Shown here: positions 1-9,120 of the stretch, piece after piece
How the letters are laid out: the number at the start of each line of letters is the position of its first letter
Numbering within the stretch: position 1 is the stretch's first letter
NCBI GenBank assembly: GCA_905221605.1
Contig: CAJNDS010001190.1
Span: 1-29,446 of the forward strand
Origin: Symbiodinium natans
Taxonomy: Eukaryota > Sar > Dinophyceae > Suessiales > Symbiodiniaceae
Length of the DNA: 29,446 nt
Direction: 5' to 3'
Notes under the pieces: model-generated
Seen by the model: only the letters and a program-made list of their open reading frames with translations
Databases searched by the model: none
Told to the model about the DNA's origin: nothing
Translations under genes and position numbers: made by a program

Positions 1-3000
1 CGACCTCCGGCGAGGTTGCTGCAGTGTTCGCTTCCACAGGCGCAGCACAGGGCGAGGAGAGCAAGCACTCTAGGGGCAACACTCGCCGTAGAAAAACAGC
101 CATTCTGTGAGAAGTGTCAGGCCATTCCAAGTTAAAAACTGACCAAAAATGTTCAAGGTTTTGGTTGGCCACCGAGGCCGCAAGAGCAAGCCGGATGGCG
201 TCAAGGAAATGGGCAGGGGGGAGGCCCGGCCTAAATTCTTGATAGTGCCTTTGCCCAAGTGTCTGTGTGCCCTGCAGCGTGATGCCTAGGAACGTATTCA
301 AGCTGGGCTGGGCAAGCCTGGCCGTTTCCACGTCCGTGTGCTTAGCAGCTGCGGCCCATGCCTGCAAGGCTTCTTGGGAGGCTTGGCCAGTGACTTGTGG
401 CAGTCCACTGTGCGCGTCCATCACATATTTGGTAGTAGGGCACGTGGGACACTGATAAGCGCGGCCAGCCAAGAAGGCCACCATGGCTGCAGGCGGCACA
501 TTGATCTGCAGGTCAGTAATTTTATTGTCAGATTCAGGAAAACCAATAACAATGGGCAGCCCTGCCGTACGCTCCAGGGGACCTTTTTGGTGGGACTCGA
601 ATGCGAGCAGAAGTGCACCCAGCCAATAATCTGGGTCAGCGTAGCTGAGCATTGCAGGAAAACTGGCATTGATGACACTCGGCAAGTCCGACACCGCAGA
701 GAAGAGATCCGCGATGTACTGCGCTGTGGTAAGAAAGCCATACCCCACCAGGGACTCCGAAAGCCTTGCTTTGTCCAGCTGCGGGACCGGGCAATCCAAC
801 ATTTCAGCAAGGTCGAAATGCTGCAATGCCCCCGACAATCTAAGGCACTGCGTGATGATAGGGTCATAAACCTTCAAATACGCTGCCGGAAACGTTTCAG
901 GCAGATGCAGTAGCGTGTCAGCGATTCCGATTAGCATTTCCGAGTCTTGCAGCTGGTTCGGTATGCCGTTCAAAAACACCTCATAGGCCCGATATGCCCG
1001 AAGCTGCTGGCAGTGTGTTGTGAGGTGTTGCGAGTCACGCAGGTTCATGTAGGGCCGAGGTTTGACATTCTTACCAAAGTGATGTCCCGCTGCAAGTGCG
1101 CGCCACATGAGATCACAGACCGAGCCTGTGTTGCTCTGCATGATGGTTGCGCAGGCTGGGGCGCTGGGATCGCGGGTGCCGCTGGGCTCGCTAGGCCCTC
1201 GAGGCTTGGCTTTTGGTGGTTCCAGCTGTTGAGAGCCGTCTTCGTCCAAAGCGAGAGGCCGACTTTCCTTGCGAGCTTGGACAGCGGGCACAGGCCTGGC
1301 GGGGATGGGCGTCAGGCCATGGGGAGGCATAGGGAGATCCGATTTTGGTTCCGTCAGGCCAAGTGAGTCCGTGGGAGACTTAGCGCAAGGGGGCTGTGAC
1401 GCCTCAACCGTCCGAATCCCATCCGGAGATGCTGTGTGCGTGGGCCGTGTCCGGGGGCTGGGTGGACGTCGTACGCCAGGCGGCGGGTCCCTAATGTTGC
1501 CGCCACTACGGGGTGGACACGAGGCGGCGCTACCCCCTCCGATCCTGTGATCAACTTCACTAGAGGGAGTCGTCACACAAGCATCCAGAGCAATAGGACT
1601 CGCGGCCGGCATAACCGCAGGCTCTTTCGTTGCAGGCTCCTTCGTCAGTGGTCCTCTCTCCCGCGTTGGGGTGCCGCAAGGGGTTCGGGAAACGTCCCGT
1701 CTAGCTGGCGGAGGCGGGCTGACAGCTGCCGCAATGGAGCCCCTCGCGGCCCGAGGCTGGAGCCATGGTGTACCCCACCGCTCGCCATGGCGCGCGTTTG
1801 TGGTAGCCTCGCCTTGGGCTGGCGACTGCTGCGGCGTAGAAACCTCGACTGCAGTAGCAACTACCACGTCGGGACTGTTACTACCCGCGGGCACAGGGCT
1901 GTTTCCCGGAGAGTCCACATCAATCGCAGTTTCGGAGGCAGCCTTACCCGTACGAACAGGTAGGAGGTGAAGACCACGGGGGGCTCGCAGTATGCCGGCC
2001 TTGTGTTCGAAATCCGGGTCAGCGCGTTGAGCCGATCCCCGCTTGGGCGGCATCCGAATGCTGGTGTCCCCTAGCAAGCAGGTGAGGTACTGGGCGACTC
2101 CATCTCCTTCCCTCACCGGCTGGAAGGGGACACAATACACAGCATTGGGCAGGGGCTCCAGGACGAAGCCGCGCGTTTGCAGACTAACAATGGTGCCCGA
2201 GTAGGAGTTGGAGGTGAAAGAGGGACTCCCCCATCCTTCTTGCTGAAGTGTGCGGTAAAAAACCTCCCGCTTATCTCCCCAGGTGGCCTTCAAAGCCCAC
2301 GCTTGATGCAGGGGTGGTGTTCCAAAGAGGTCCAGCCCAACTTTGCGCTCCGCAGGCAGCACGATGCTGGCTACTGTCCGTTCTCGGAAGGCTTGCTTGT
2401 GTAATGCCGTTGCAATGCCAGGGCCATCCATGCTCCACAAGCTGGCTTGTGTGCGCACATATTCAGCGCATTCAATTAGGCCCCCGGTTGCGCAGGCCGC
2501 CATTTGGAAGCATGCACCTATACCATCAGAGTAGTGCGGTGCCACGAAAACCAAAGCCCCAAGCCCTCTCGTGAAGGAGGAGGTGGCTCGGGCAAACCCT
2601 GCCTCGCTACTAAACAGGAATCCAGAAGCCCGACATGTCACAAAGACACATATCCCAAATGTGGGGCCAGTGGAGCAGGCCGTGGTGATAGCGCCGAAGA
2701 AGCGTTTAAGGGACCCTATGCGATTCATGAGGAAGGTCCGAAACGTCACAAGGCTCCAAGTGTTGGGCGCGCCAGTCAGCGGGAAGTCTTCCGCGGTTTG
2801 GCAGGCTTCAAGTAGGCTCATATCGTCATCGCCCAGTGGGTCTGCGGGGAGACTCAACTGCAGCATAAACTTCATTTGGGTAACAATCCTGGCATACTGA
2901 GAGACCATCCCGATAGGGGAGTCAGGATAGACCTGGTGCCCAAAAGTGAGCACAATGTCCGCCAGGACCATGCTGAGGTCGTAGCTTCTGCCTATTTTGG

Positions 3001-5461
3001 TTTGGGTCTCATCCTGATCTTGCACCCGTACCCATCGACACGTTTCCATCCACCTGCCTGCAAGGCTACGCAGTGGCCGCCCGAGCAGGTGCTGCATCGT
3101 GGGACCTGGTGGCATACGTAGCCGAGGGACCCTGCCTATCAGCTCGAAGCGGCACGCCTCCGAGTACCGACATGCGTATAGAATGGCAGCAATCTCAGGA
3201 GGGAGGCGCATGGATGAACAGAGCGAGAGGTTGACAGCCGGTCCGACAATGGCCTTCAGCCCGGCGGCCTGCATGACTGTCTCGGCTTGCTTCGGTTTGA
3301 CGATGCTTATACAGAGAATCGATTCCAGCATCGAGACCGCTGAGAACAATACCTCAGACGCTCCAGAGGAACGGTGGGGCTTGCCCCAAGAGGGCATCTC
3401 GCCTTGTCCCTTTTTCCACGGGCCGGAACTTTGGGCCGTTTGCCGCAAAAGGGCCGCAGGCAAGGTGGCTGGCGTGTGGAGGTCGGCAGGGACCGCATTG
3501 AGGCCACAAATCTTTTGCTCCAACAACTCCGTGACGAAGTGGTAATTGGGTCGCGATCCTCCAGCGGGCTGTCTGTGGTCGCCAATCATGACATCAAGTG
3601 CATGCTTGATGTGCGCCAGAATGGTGTTGGAACCAGGCGTGCCCAATTGCTGGGCTTCATCTCGGAGGAGCAACTCAACATCCTTTAGACGGTTAATGAG
3701 CTGCGAGTAGGGAAAGCTAAGCCTTGCCACAATCGTACCATGTGTCGTGGCTACAAGTAGCCCCCGGTACAAATCGTGCACATCAAAAGGGAGCTTATGT
3801 GTGTCCTTCTCCTTGTTACCCGGTATGCGAACGATGCGGCTGCGAACAAATTCATTGCTAGCAGTCGTGAGCCTATCAACCGTTTCGACATAGGCCCGAA
3901 CCGATTCATTGCCATGAGCGGTGTACAGGGTGAGCCGGCTCGTCAGGCACGCAAGGAGTACTCCTAGAAACGCGCAGGATCGTGTCTTCCCGCTGCCGGG
4001 CGCACCCGTTATGAATACAGAAGTACGATTAGCGGCCAGGCCGTACGAGCACGCTCCCAGCAGCGCTGCCAGGTGTCCGTCCGCCCCCCAAAAGGTATCA
4101 CAGAGGCACGTAAGGAAGGCGGGACAAACCGCGAGCGCAAAGATGCTGGCTCGAGTCCTCGGATCGTGCTCGTTGCTCAACGAGTCATGGGACAGGCGTA
4201 GACACTCCGCATGCCACAGCGCAGGAGTCCGGGCGTCCTCTTGGCCGGGCAGCGGAGAGTCAGGCAGCGTAGCTAACACGCCACTCAGCAGCGTCGGCGT
4301 CCATTCTTTGCGATAGGATTGTTCCTCCGCAAGCCAAAGGTTGAGGAAGCTTTGCAAGGGGTTGGCAGCCCCCGGACCCGCAGTAAGCGATGCCTGCGCA
4401 GCTTGCGTTTCGTGCTTGCCTCTGAAGACTTGGCAGACCTCCGGGTGAATGAGCTGTGCCCATGTGTCGTGCCAGTTCCCTCTCACCACTAGCCCGATAA
4501 GGAGGACAAGCACTAAATCTGCGAGAAAGCCCGGCAACCACTGTGGCTGCCGGATGGCATCAAGAGGCGAGTCTTCTAGCGGAACGCCCAATGCAACATG
4601 CTGCCTTTCCCTAGGCATGTGTAACAGAGCATCCCAAAGCGGGGTAGAGGCTCCTCCGGGCAGAACCTCAAGCTGGCTGACTCTCGGCAGCGAGGGTCGT
4701 TGCGCGAATTGGTTGTGCTGTTCATCAGTCAAGAGCAGGGCAATGGTTATATTGACTGGCTGCATGGCCTTACTTTCTCCAGGGCCGGTGAAAAGCTTCT
4801 TCGGGGCAAGGAGCTCTATAAACATGCCTGGGTAGGCCACATCCCCCTTGTCTTCTCTCAAGGTAACCAGCAAAGCAGTGCCCTTGGCCGGCACTTTACC
4901 AGCGACAGCAAACCACTTTGTAGCCCAGTCAGGGACATCCGCCAACTCCGGTGTAAGGAGCATGACCGATGCCCTTGGGTAAACTCGATGGAGAAGGCAG
5001 ATTGGCCATGTATGCGTGCCGGGCTTTATCGCCACAGGGGTGGCGGCCCGCTTGACCGCAGCTTGCTCTGGGTAGTGATACTGTTCCGAGGGCTCCTCCT
5101 CGATTTCTGCTTCCGAGGCCATGGCTAAAAACTGATAACCCAGCATGTCAACCAGGCGCTCTAACGACAGGTGGGGGAGCCACATACCCAAAACTAGTTT
5201 CATCGTGGGACCAAGTTCATGATACGGGGGCGGCAAATCAGCCAGATGCGGCTTGGCATCCGTCAGGAGGACTTGGGTACAGTCAGCACGGAGACTTGCA
5301 ATGCTCCGGTTCTCAGCGGAAGGTATCCGGAGAAAAGCCTCCATATCGGGGCGTCTGATTTGCCGTCCCAGCACGGAGTTGATGAAAGTTTTAGACTTAT
5401 CCGAAAGCTGGACAGAGCCACACGCAACCCCCATCAAACCTGCTCGCACTGTGCGATCCAT
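1..5461 (-). CDS. Very large SF1 (Upf1-like) helicase, C-terminus cut by the window edge
   Basis: An open frame of about 1,820 codons runs off the window at base 1. Counting from the ATG at 5461, the superfamily 1 helicase motifs appear in order: Walker A GAPGSGKT (residues 486-493), motif Ia around YTAHGNESVRAYV, Walker B DEAQ (601-604), motif III GDHRQPAGG (627-635), motif IV SMRLPPEIA (from 750), motif V IGMVSQYARIV (from 850) and motif VI FTRGLGALVFVA (from 963). This order and spacing fit the Upf1/DNA2-like SF1B group, which unwinds RNA or DNA using ATP. About 450 residues precede the core. A Pro/Ser-rich linker (about 1160-1440) and a further unrecognised domain with a CPTC pair (near 1671) follow it. 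The first 65 nt overlap the preceding hydrolase-like ORF in another frame. The frame is open further upstream, so the start is a choice. Helicase identity is firm; its role in an element is inferred from context. Confidence 0.85.
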   Translation of the reverse strand, partial: MDRTVRAGLMGVACGSVQLSDKSKTFINSVLGRQIRRPDMEAFLRIPSAENRSIASLRADCTQVLLTDAKPHLADLPPPYHELGPTMKLVLGMWLPHLSLERLVDMLGYQFLAMASEAEIEEEPSEQYHYPEQAAVKRAATPVAIKPGTHTWPICLLHRVYPRASVMLLTPELADVPDWATKWFAVAGKVPAKGTALLVTLREDKGDVAYPGMFIELLAPKKLFTGPGESKAMQPVNITIALLLTDEQHNQFAQRPSLPRVSQLEVLPGGASTPLWDALLHMPRERQHVALGVPLEDSPLDAIRQPQWLPGFLADLVLVLLIGLVVRGNWHDTWAQLIHPEVCQVFRGKHETQAAQASLTAGPGAANPLQSFLNLWLAEEQSYRKEWTPTLLSGVLATLPDSPLPGQEDARTPALWHAECLRLSHDSLSNEHDPRTRASIFALAVCPAFLTCLCDTFWGADGHLAALLGACSYGLAANRTSVFITGAPGSGKTRSCAFLGVLLACLTSRLTLYTAHGNESVRAYVETVDRLTTASNEFVRSRIVRIPGNKEKDTHKLPFDVHDLYRGLLVATTHGTIVARLSFPYSQLINRLKDVELLLRDEAQQLGTPGSNTILAHIKHALDVMIGDHRQPAGGSRPNYHFVTELLEQKICGLNAVPADLHTPATLPAALLRQTAQSSGPWKKGQGEMPSWGKPHRSSGASEVLFSAVSMLESILCISIVKPKQAETVMQAAGLKAIVGPAVNLSLCSSMRLPPEIAAILYACRYSEACRFELIGRVPRLRMPPGPTMQHLLGRPLRSLAGRWMETCRWVRVQDQDETQTKIGRSYDLSMVLADIVLTFGHQVYPDSPIGMVSQYARIVTQMKFMLQLSLPADPLGDDDMSLLEACQTAEDFPLTGAPNTWSLVTFRTFLMNRIGSLKRFFGAITTACSTGPTFGICVFVTCRASGFLFSSEAGFARATSSFTRGLGALVFVAPHYSDGIGACFQMAACATGGLIECAEYVRTQASLWSMDGPGIATALHKQAFRERTVASIVLPAERKVGLDLFGTPPLHQAWALKATWGDKREVFYRTLQQEGWGSPSFTSNSYSGTIVSLQTRGFVLEPLPNAVYCVPFQPVREGDGVAQYLTCLLGDTSIRMPPKRGSAQRADPDFEHKAGILRAPRGLHLLPVRTGKAASETAIDVDSPGNSPVPAGSNSPDVVVATAVEVSTPQQSPAQGEATTNARHGERWGTPWLQPRAARGSIAAAVSPPPPARRDVSRTPCGTPTRERGPLTKEPATKEPAVMPAASPIALDACVTTPSSEVDHRIGGGSAASCPPRSGGNIRDPPPGVRRPPSPRTRPTHTASPDGIRTVEASQPPCAKSPTDSLGLTEPKSDLPMPPHGLTPIPARPVPAVQARKESRPLALDEDGSQQLEPPKAKPRGPSEPSGTRDPSAPACATIMQSNTGSVCDLMWRALAAGHHFGKNVKPRPYMNLRDSQHLTTHCQQLRAYRAYEVFLNGIPNQLQDSEMLIGIADTLLHLPETFPAAYLKVYDPIITQCLRLSGALQHFDLAEMLDCPVPQLDKARLSESLVGYGFLTTAQYIADLFSAVSDLPSVINASFPAMLSYADPDYWLGALLLAFESHQKGPLERTAGLPIVIGFPESDNKITDLQINVPPAAMVAFLAGRAYQCPTCPTTKYVMDAHSGLPQVTGQASQEALQAWAAAAKHTDVETARLAQPSLNTFLGITLQGTQTLGQRHYQEFRPGLPPAHFLDAIRLALAASVANQNLEHFWSVFNLEWPDTSHRMAVFLRRVLPLECLLSSPCAAPVEANTAATSPEV

Positions 5462-6089
5462 CCCCGGCGTGAGGCGTGAGCTGGAATAGCTCTTCACTGT
5501 GGACAAAGTGACCATAAGAGTGTCCACCACTGCCAAGTGACTCAGGTCCAGTGAAGTAGTAGAGACGCGCTCCCGCGCCAATCGCTTGCGTCCTTGCTGC
5601 CTGGCTGGGCCGGAAGATACAAAGCTGGTCGCTCTCATGATGGACAAGACTAACAGCGTGCCGCAATTCCGAACCCAGGATATATTGCAGCATGGCCCGT
5701 GGCATGGCAACGCCGCCCAAACGTGCCTTGATGTGGACAAAATCGCCCTTGCAGTCAGGAAGCTTTTGGCGCTCATGCCAAGCGATAGCCACAGCAGCGC
5801 CCGTATACGACCCAGCAGAGAAACCCGTAACGCACAGTTTGCACTCGCCAGCTCTACCCGCGGCGAGGCCCACATGCAGAGCGGTCAGCGCAGCAGTATG
5901 TGGCATGTGCAAGTGAGCCAGGGCAGGGCACATTGTCAGGGAGGCTTCTACCGAGCTGATTCTAGCACGAACCGCCGCTGGCAGACCGCATCCTTCGACC
6001 TGAGGGTACAGAGCACGTGCCCATAGCTGGGCGGCTTGGGGCAGGAGCAACAATGCATGTGCGGCATTACCGCTGGTCGAAAGCAACAA
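5397..6089 (-). CDS. Alpha/beta-hydrolase-like protein (start uncertain)
   Basis: About 230 codons. The best signal is a nucleophile-elbow pattern, GFSAGSYTG, after a hydrophobic strand (CKLCVTGFSAG), with a possible acid in HHESDQ and a possible catalytic histidine in GSGGHSYGHF near the C-terminus. That order (Ser, Asp/Glu, His) is typical of alpha/beta hydrolases such as esterases and thioesterases. The substrate cannot be told. There is no ATG at the beginning: the frame opens after a stop near 6131, the listed start is a TTG, and the first in-frame ATG is at the MCPALAH segment. The N-terminus may therefore come from a frameshift or from the short ATG frames that begin at 6175 and 6171 over the upstream stop. 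It overlaps the helicase start by 65 nt. Compare the second hydrolase-like ORF at 9990-9121. Confidence 0.5.
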   Translation of the reverse strand: MLLSTSGNAAHALLLLPQAAQLWARALYPQVEGCGLPAAVRARISSVEASLTMCPALAHLHMPHTAALTALHVGLAAGRAGECKLCVTGFSAGSYTGAAVAIAWHERQKLPDCKGDFVHIKARLGGVAMPRAMLQYILGSELRHAVSLVHHESDQLCIFRPSQAARTQAIGAGARLYYFTGPESLGSGGHSYGHFVHSEELFQLTPHAGDGSHSASRFDGGCVWLCPAFG

Positions 6090-6167
6090 CGGGCGCCAGT
6101 GAGTGCATAGGAATTGGCTGTGTGAATGATGCTACCCGACACAGTGGGGGGCGTATTCTCGGCCTTC

Positions 6168-6176
6168 CCATTCATC
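6168..6176 (-). promoter_or_regulatory. Stop/start overlap ATGAATG
   Basis: On the minus strand the end of the 819-aa ORF reads GGATGAATGG. Its TGA stop (6174-6172) overlaps one ATG (6175-6173) and directly abuts another (6171-6169). Such overlaps are typical of termination-reinitiation. The frames they open are short (the first gives about 75 codons), so their link to the next ORF is uncertain. Confidence 0.35.
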
Positions 6177-8631
6177 CCGCTAATGAAGAGCGACCGACAT
6201 TCCCCTGAAAGGTTAGGTGAGGCTTTGGAGGCGGGTACTGGTAGGCAGGAAAGGCAAAGGCTGCCAGGGCTTGTTGCACACGCATGGCTAGTCCATCATC
6301 CCAGTATTGACTGAGGCCCAACGGCGTGACCTTTATGTCTGCGGCGAAGAGAGGCCACGGCAGATCCGCCTGGGCCAGCCAAGCATGCGCAGCGGCAGCA
6401 AGAAGAGCAAGCGGCCCAGTTGGGGTATTGGGTCGACTGCGCCATTTCGGGGTGGCCCTGCAGGAAGATAGGGCATCTTTCTTCCAAAACATGAGGACCC
6501 CAGGGAAGAGCTGGAGCCGCACTGGTCCACTGCCCTTTTTCCCAACAGAGGCCCACAGAGGGACGGTGTCCCCGTTGCCCCAGACCGACTCGGGTAGAGT
6601 AGGCAGCCGTACCACACTCCCCCACTGCGGCAAGATGTTTTTGCCTTTGGCACCATATCCATGCACAAAAGGAGGGGGTATAACCTCGGCGTATCGGTTC
6701 GCCATGAATAAGTCAGGACCAGGTAGGATTGCCAAACGGGAGTGCGAGCCGCCGTAACCCATGAGCAAGGGAAGAAATCCCTGTTCATATGGGCCTTGTC
6801 CCCATGTTTTGACCCCTCTGACCTGCCTGACTGGGGAGGCGCCAAACTGGATGTCTGGCTCTGGCCGGCCAGCAGTAAGGTCGGCCGTTTTCCACGCAAC
6901 CTCATGTATGTATCTTCCTAAAAGTGCCCACGCAAACACAAAGTCAGAGTGCTTGTGAGCAGTGGTTCCGGCAAGAGGGGTGTTGCGTAGACATTGCCGA
7001 TAATGGATCTGGTCCAACGGCACCTGCTCATGCATACCAGGCAATGGAGTGGGCACTTCACTGGGCATGATGACTAGCTGCAGGGCTCGGCTCAACGCAG
7101 TACCAATTGAGGTCACCGCACTAGCGACGTTGCCAGGGATGCAGAAGCGAGGGGGCCGGGGATGTTTGCCGTCCGGAGCATTCGGGTAGAAGAGGACCAA
7201 TCCCCCATTTGCTTCGAGCTGGTCCTCGGACGCACAAACCATGCCAATTGAGTTTGGCGATCGGGCCCCACACGGTATGGACCCGTCCGGCGAGCAACTC
7301 CACGGCGAGGCTGGAAGCGAGCCACAGGGCTGTGTCTCGTCCGTCTCGACTTCCATGCTGCCCAGTGACTCCGTCGAGAGGGTATTGGGCAGTAGATCGA
7401 GGACTGCAAACCTTCGCAGCTCTTCTGCTTCCCACCTGGCAGTGAACAAGGTGTCATGGTCAAGCAACATCAAGACCACCCCTGGCGCAAGGACTCTGAG
7501 GACTGCCAGAATTTCGGGCCCCGCCCACGTAAAGTGCACAGAAGCTAGCCCCGCTTCCTTGGTGTTAACCAAGATGGGAAACCACCTCTCCTTAAACGGG
7601 CCTTCCCACTGCATGCGTGCTACCAAATGCCGGACAAAGTAGGGGAAGTGCGGAATAGACAAGAAGCAGCGACTATCCGTGACCAAGAGCAGGACATGGG
7701 CTCCTGCGGACTCAGCAGCCCGGAGCTGTGGAAGTAGGCAGCCGAGTAATGCATTGTAGTCAATCTCTGGGTGGAGACCTTGCGGCTCAGGCGGTTCGCC
7801 GGAAATGGCTCCCGAGGCCAGTTTCAACGGCAGTACGCCGCTAGGGGTGGGCTCAGGGAAATTCTGATTACTTTCTAGTGCCTGCGCGAGATCCTCAGGC
7901 TCCTGAGGCCCCGGCGCATGGTCAGCACTGAGAGTGCGAAGCTGGCATATAGCCTGCATTGCGGTCGCCGCAAGGACCTGTGGACCTGGGTGGCTAGGGC
8001 GGCTGCAACTGGCGCGAGGTGGCCTCCCATGTGGAATTCGCGGCTCGATCCTACTGACCTCACCCACTGGGTATTCTCCAACACGTGGAGGAATCGGCGG
8101 TATGGGAGGGCGAGGACTATTATCCGGCCAGCAGACCCTAGGTGGATTAGGTGATGGAGTTTGCCAGGGCCCGGGAGACAGGGCTGTCTCCCTACCCGCT
8201 CCTTGTTCGGTGACAACACTCGCCCAAGGGGGAAGGTCTATCGCGTCACCAGGCAAAGCACTGTGCGTGGACACCGCTCGCCCCATGAGGGCACTGCTAT
8301 GCGGCATGATGCCGATGCCTGGCCTCCATGCATGCAGGAGAAAACAGCGAACCGTGGGTTGCCGGGCGAAGCAGACGGCGTTGCTGTTTCTCAAAAAGGC
8401 AGAATGGTCCAGACACAACAAGGGTTGTATTTCCGGCGGAAAGTATCGGCACCAACCGGCAGCATCGAGTTCGTGAGGCAGGATGACGCCGGCTTGCATC
8501 TGCCTGGTCATTGCGATATCACTGGTCCCTAAAGTGGCAAGTGCAGTGAGTTGCCCTCTCCTGGCAACGTGGACTTGGAGCACTTGCGCTCCAACCCGGA
8601 TCGCGTACGGTTGACAGGCATACGACTCCAT
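6172..8631 (-). CDS. Large protein with glycosyltransferase-like (GT-A) features
   Basis: About 819 aa from the ATG at 8631; the frame is open four codons further, to a GTG. The first 140 residues form an unrecognised domain. A Pro-rich linker follows (SPNPPRVCWP, PRPPIPPIPPR). The C-terminal half has LLLVTDSRCF, a strand ending in an acidic pair (VVLMLLDHDTLF, DxD-like), NGGLVLFYPN and, later, PPPFVHGYG. A DxD-type motif followed by an N-x-G-L segment and a late HGYG-like loop is the layout of GT-A sugar-nucleotide glycosyltransferases. No single motif is decisive, so this is a suggestion only. The 5' side has about 250 nt of non-coding sequence with a spliced-leader-like relic at 8889-8897. 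A 20-bp GG-centred palindrome (8173-8192) lies inside the linker-coding part. The stop overlaps two ATGs. Confidence 0.7.
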   Translation of the reverse strand: MESYACQPYAIRVGAQVLQVHVARRGQLTALATLGTSDIAMTRQMQAGVILPHELDAAGWCRYFPPEIQPLLCLDHSAFLRNSNAVCFARQPTVRCFLLHAWRPGIGIMPHSSALMGRAVSTHSALPGDAIDLPPWASVVTEQGAGRETALSPGPWQTPSPNPPRVCWPDNSPRPPIPPIPPRVGEYPVGEVSRIEPRIPHGRPPRASCSRPSHPGPQVLAATAMQAICQLRTLSADHAPGPQEPEDLAQALESNQNFPEPTPSGVLPLKLASGAISGEPPEPQGLHPEIDYNALLGCLLPQLRAAESAGAHVLLLVTDSRCFLSIPHFPYFVRHLVARMQWEGPFKERWFPILVNTKEAGLASVHFTWAGPEILAVLRVLAPGVVLMLLDHDTLFTARWEAEELRRFAVLDLLPNTLSTESLGSMEVETDETQPCGSLPASPWSCSPDGSIPCGARSPNSIGMVCASEDQLEANGGLVLFYPNAPDGKHPRPPRFCIPGNVASAVTSIGTALSRALQLVIMPSEVPTPLPGMHEQVPLDQIHYRQCLRNTPLAGTTAHKHSDFVFAWALLGRYIHEVAWKTADLTAGRPEPDIQFGASPVRQVRGVKTWGQGPYEQGFLPLLMGYGGSHSRLAILPGPDLFMANRYAEVIPPPFVHGYGAKGKNILPQWGSVVRLPTLPESVWGNGDTVPLWASVGKKGSGPVRLQLFPGVLMFWKKDALSSCRATPKWRSRPNTPTGPLALLAAAAHAWLAQADLPWPLFAADIKVTPLGLSQYWDDGLAMRVQQALAAFAFPAYQYPPPKPHLTFQGNVGRSSLAG
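8173..8192. repeat. Perfect palindrome, 9-bp arms, GG centre
   Basis: GGGAGACAG / GG / CTGTCTCCC on the plus strand. It lies inside the 819-aa ORF (codons for RETALSP). It belongs to the GG-centred palindrome family described in the findings. Confidence 0.85.
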
Positions 8632-8643
8632 GGCATCACTCAC

Positions 8644-9120
8644 CGAACATGGCAGGCCAAACTCATGTGACTACCCCACAGGCAGCGGAGAACCACGAGG
8701 CAACCTCCAGACACCAAGATCCCTGGAAAGCCCTTACAAAAACTAGGGAGGGACTCAAGGAAAGGGAGGACCAAACAAAAAGCACAGCACACAGGAGAGA
8801 AGAAGCAGAAAGGCGAGAAAAAACCAGTCAGGAGCGTTACAACCCTCTACACAATGGGTTCCTCGTTCAGTCAGCCAGCCACCCTTAGCTTGAGCCAGGG
8901 CACATCCAACGCGCAACCTGAAAAGGGATGCAGCGTGTCATCGCAGGTGGCTGTTACTTGTGGCTGCAATGTGCTGCATGTACAAAGCAATGACCTGGAG
9001 ACGATGGCATCCTTTACTTTGTCTGTGCACAGTAGTAGCACCAGAATGCAGGCGTACCTCGGCTGCTGGTCTGTTTGTAGCGGCAACACAAGGAAGGCAC
9101 TCTCTACCCTGCCCCGACGA
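8644..9120. other. Intergenic stretch with one spliced-leader-like relic
   Basis: No convincing ORF. On the minus strand bases 8897-8889 read TGGCTCAAG, identical to the last nine bases of the dinoflagellate spliced leader. The bases before it (CCC) agree only loosely. It lies about 260 nt upstream of the ATG at 8631. Nine bases alone could be chance; the pattern at other ORFs makes it worth recording. Confidence 0.35.

Noticed and set aside
338-2815. Several plus-strand frames of 100-190 codons over the left end
   Set aside because: They are mirror frames of the GC-rich helicase gene, which carries all motifs on the minus strand; their products are Arg/Ser/Cys-rich and matchless.
7323-7334. 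Shorter GG-centred palindrome CACAG/GG/CTGTG, and similar 5-bp-arm cases at 23011-23022 and (CC centre) 555-566
   Set aside because: Arms of 5 bp are expected by chance in this length; not counted in the family.
6326-8532. Plus-strand and minus-strand side frames (up to 190 codons) over the 819-aa ORF
   Set aside because: They overlap a longer, protein-like frame and have low-quality composition.
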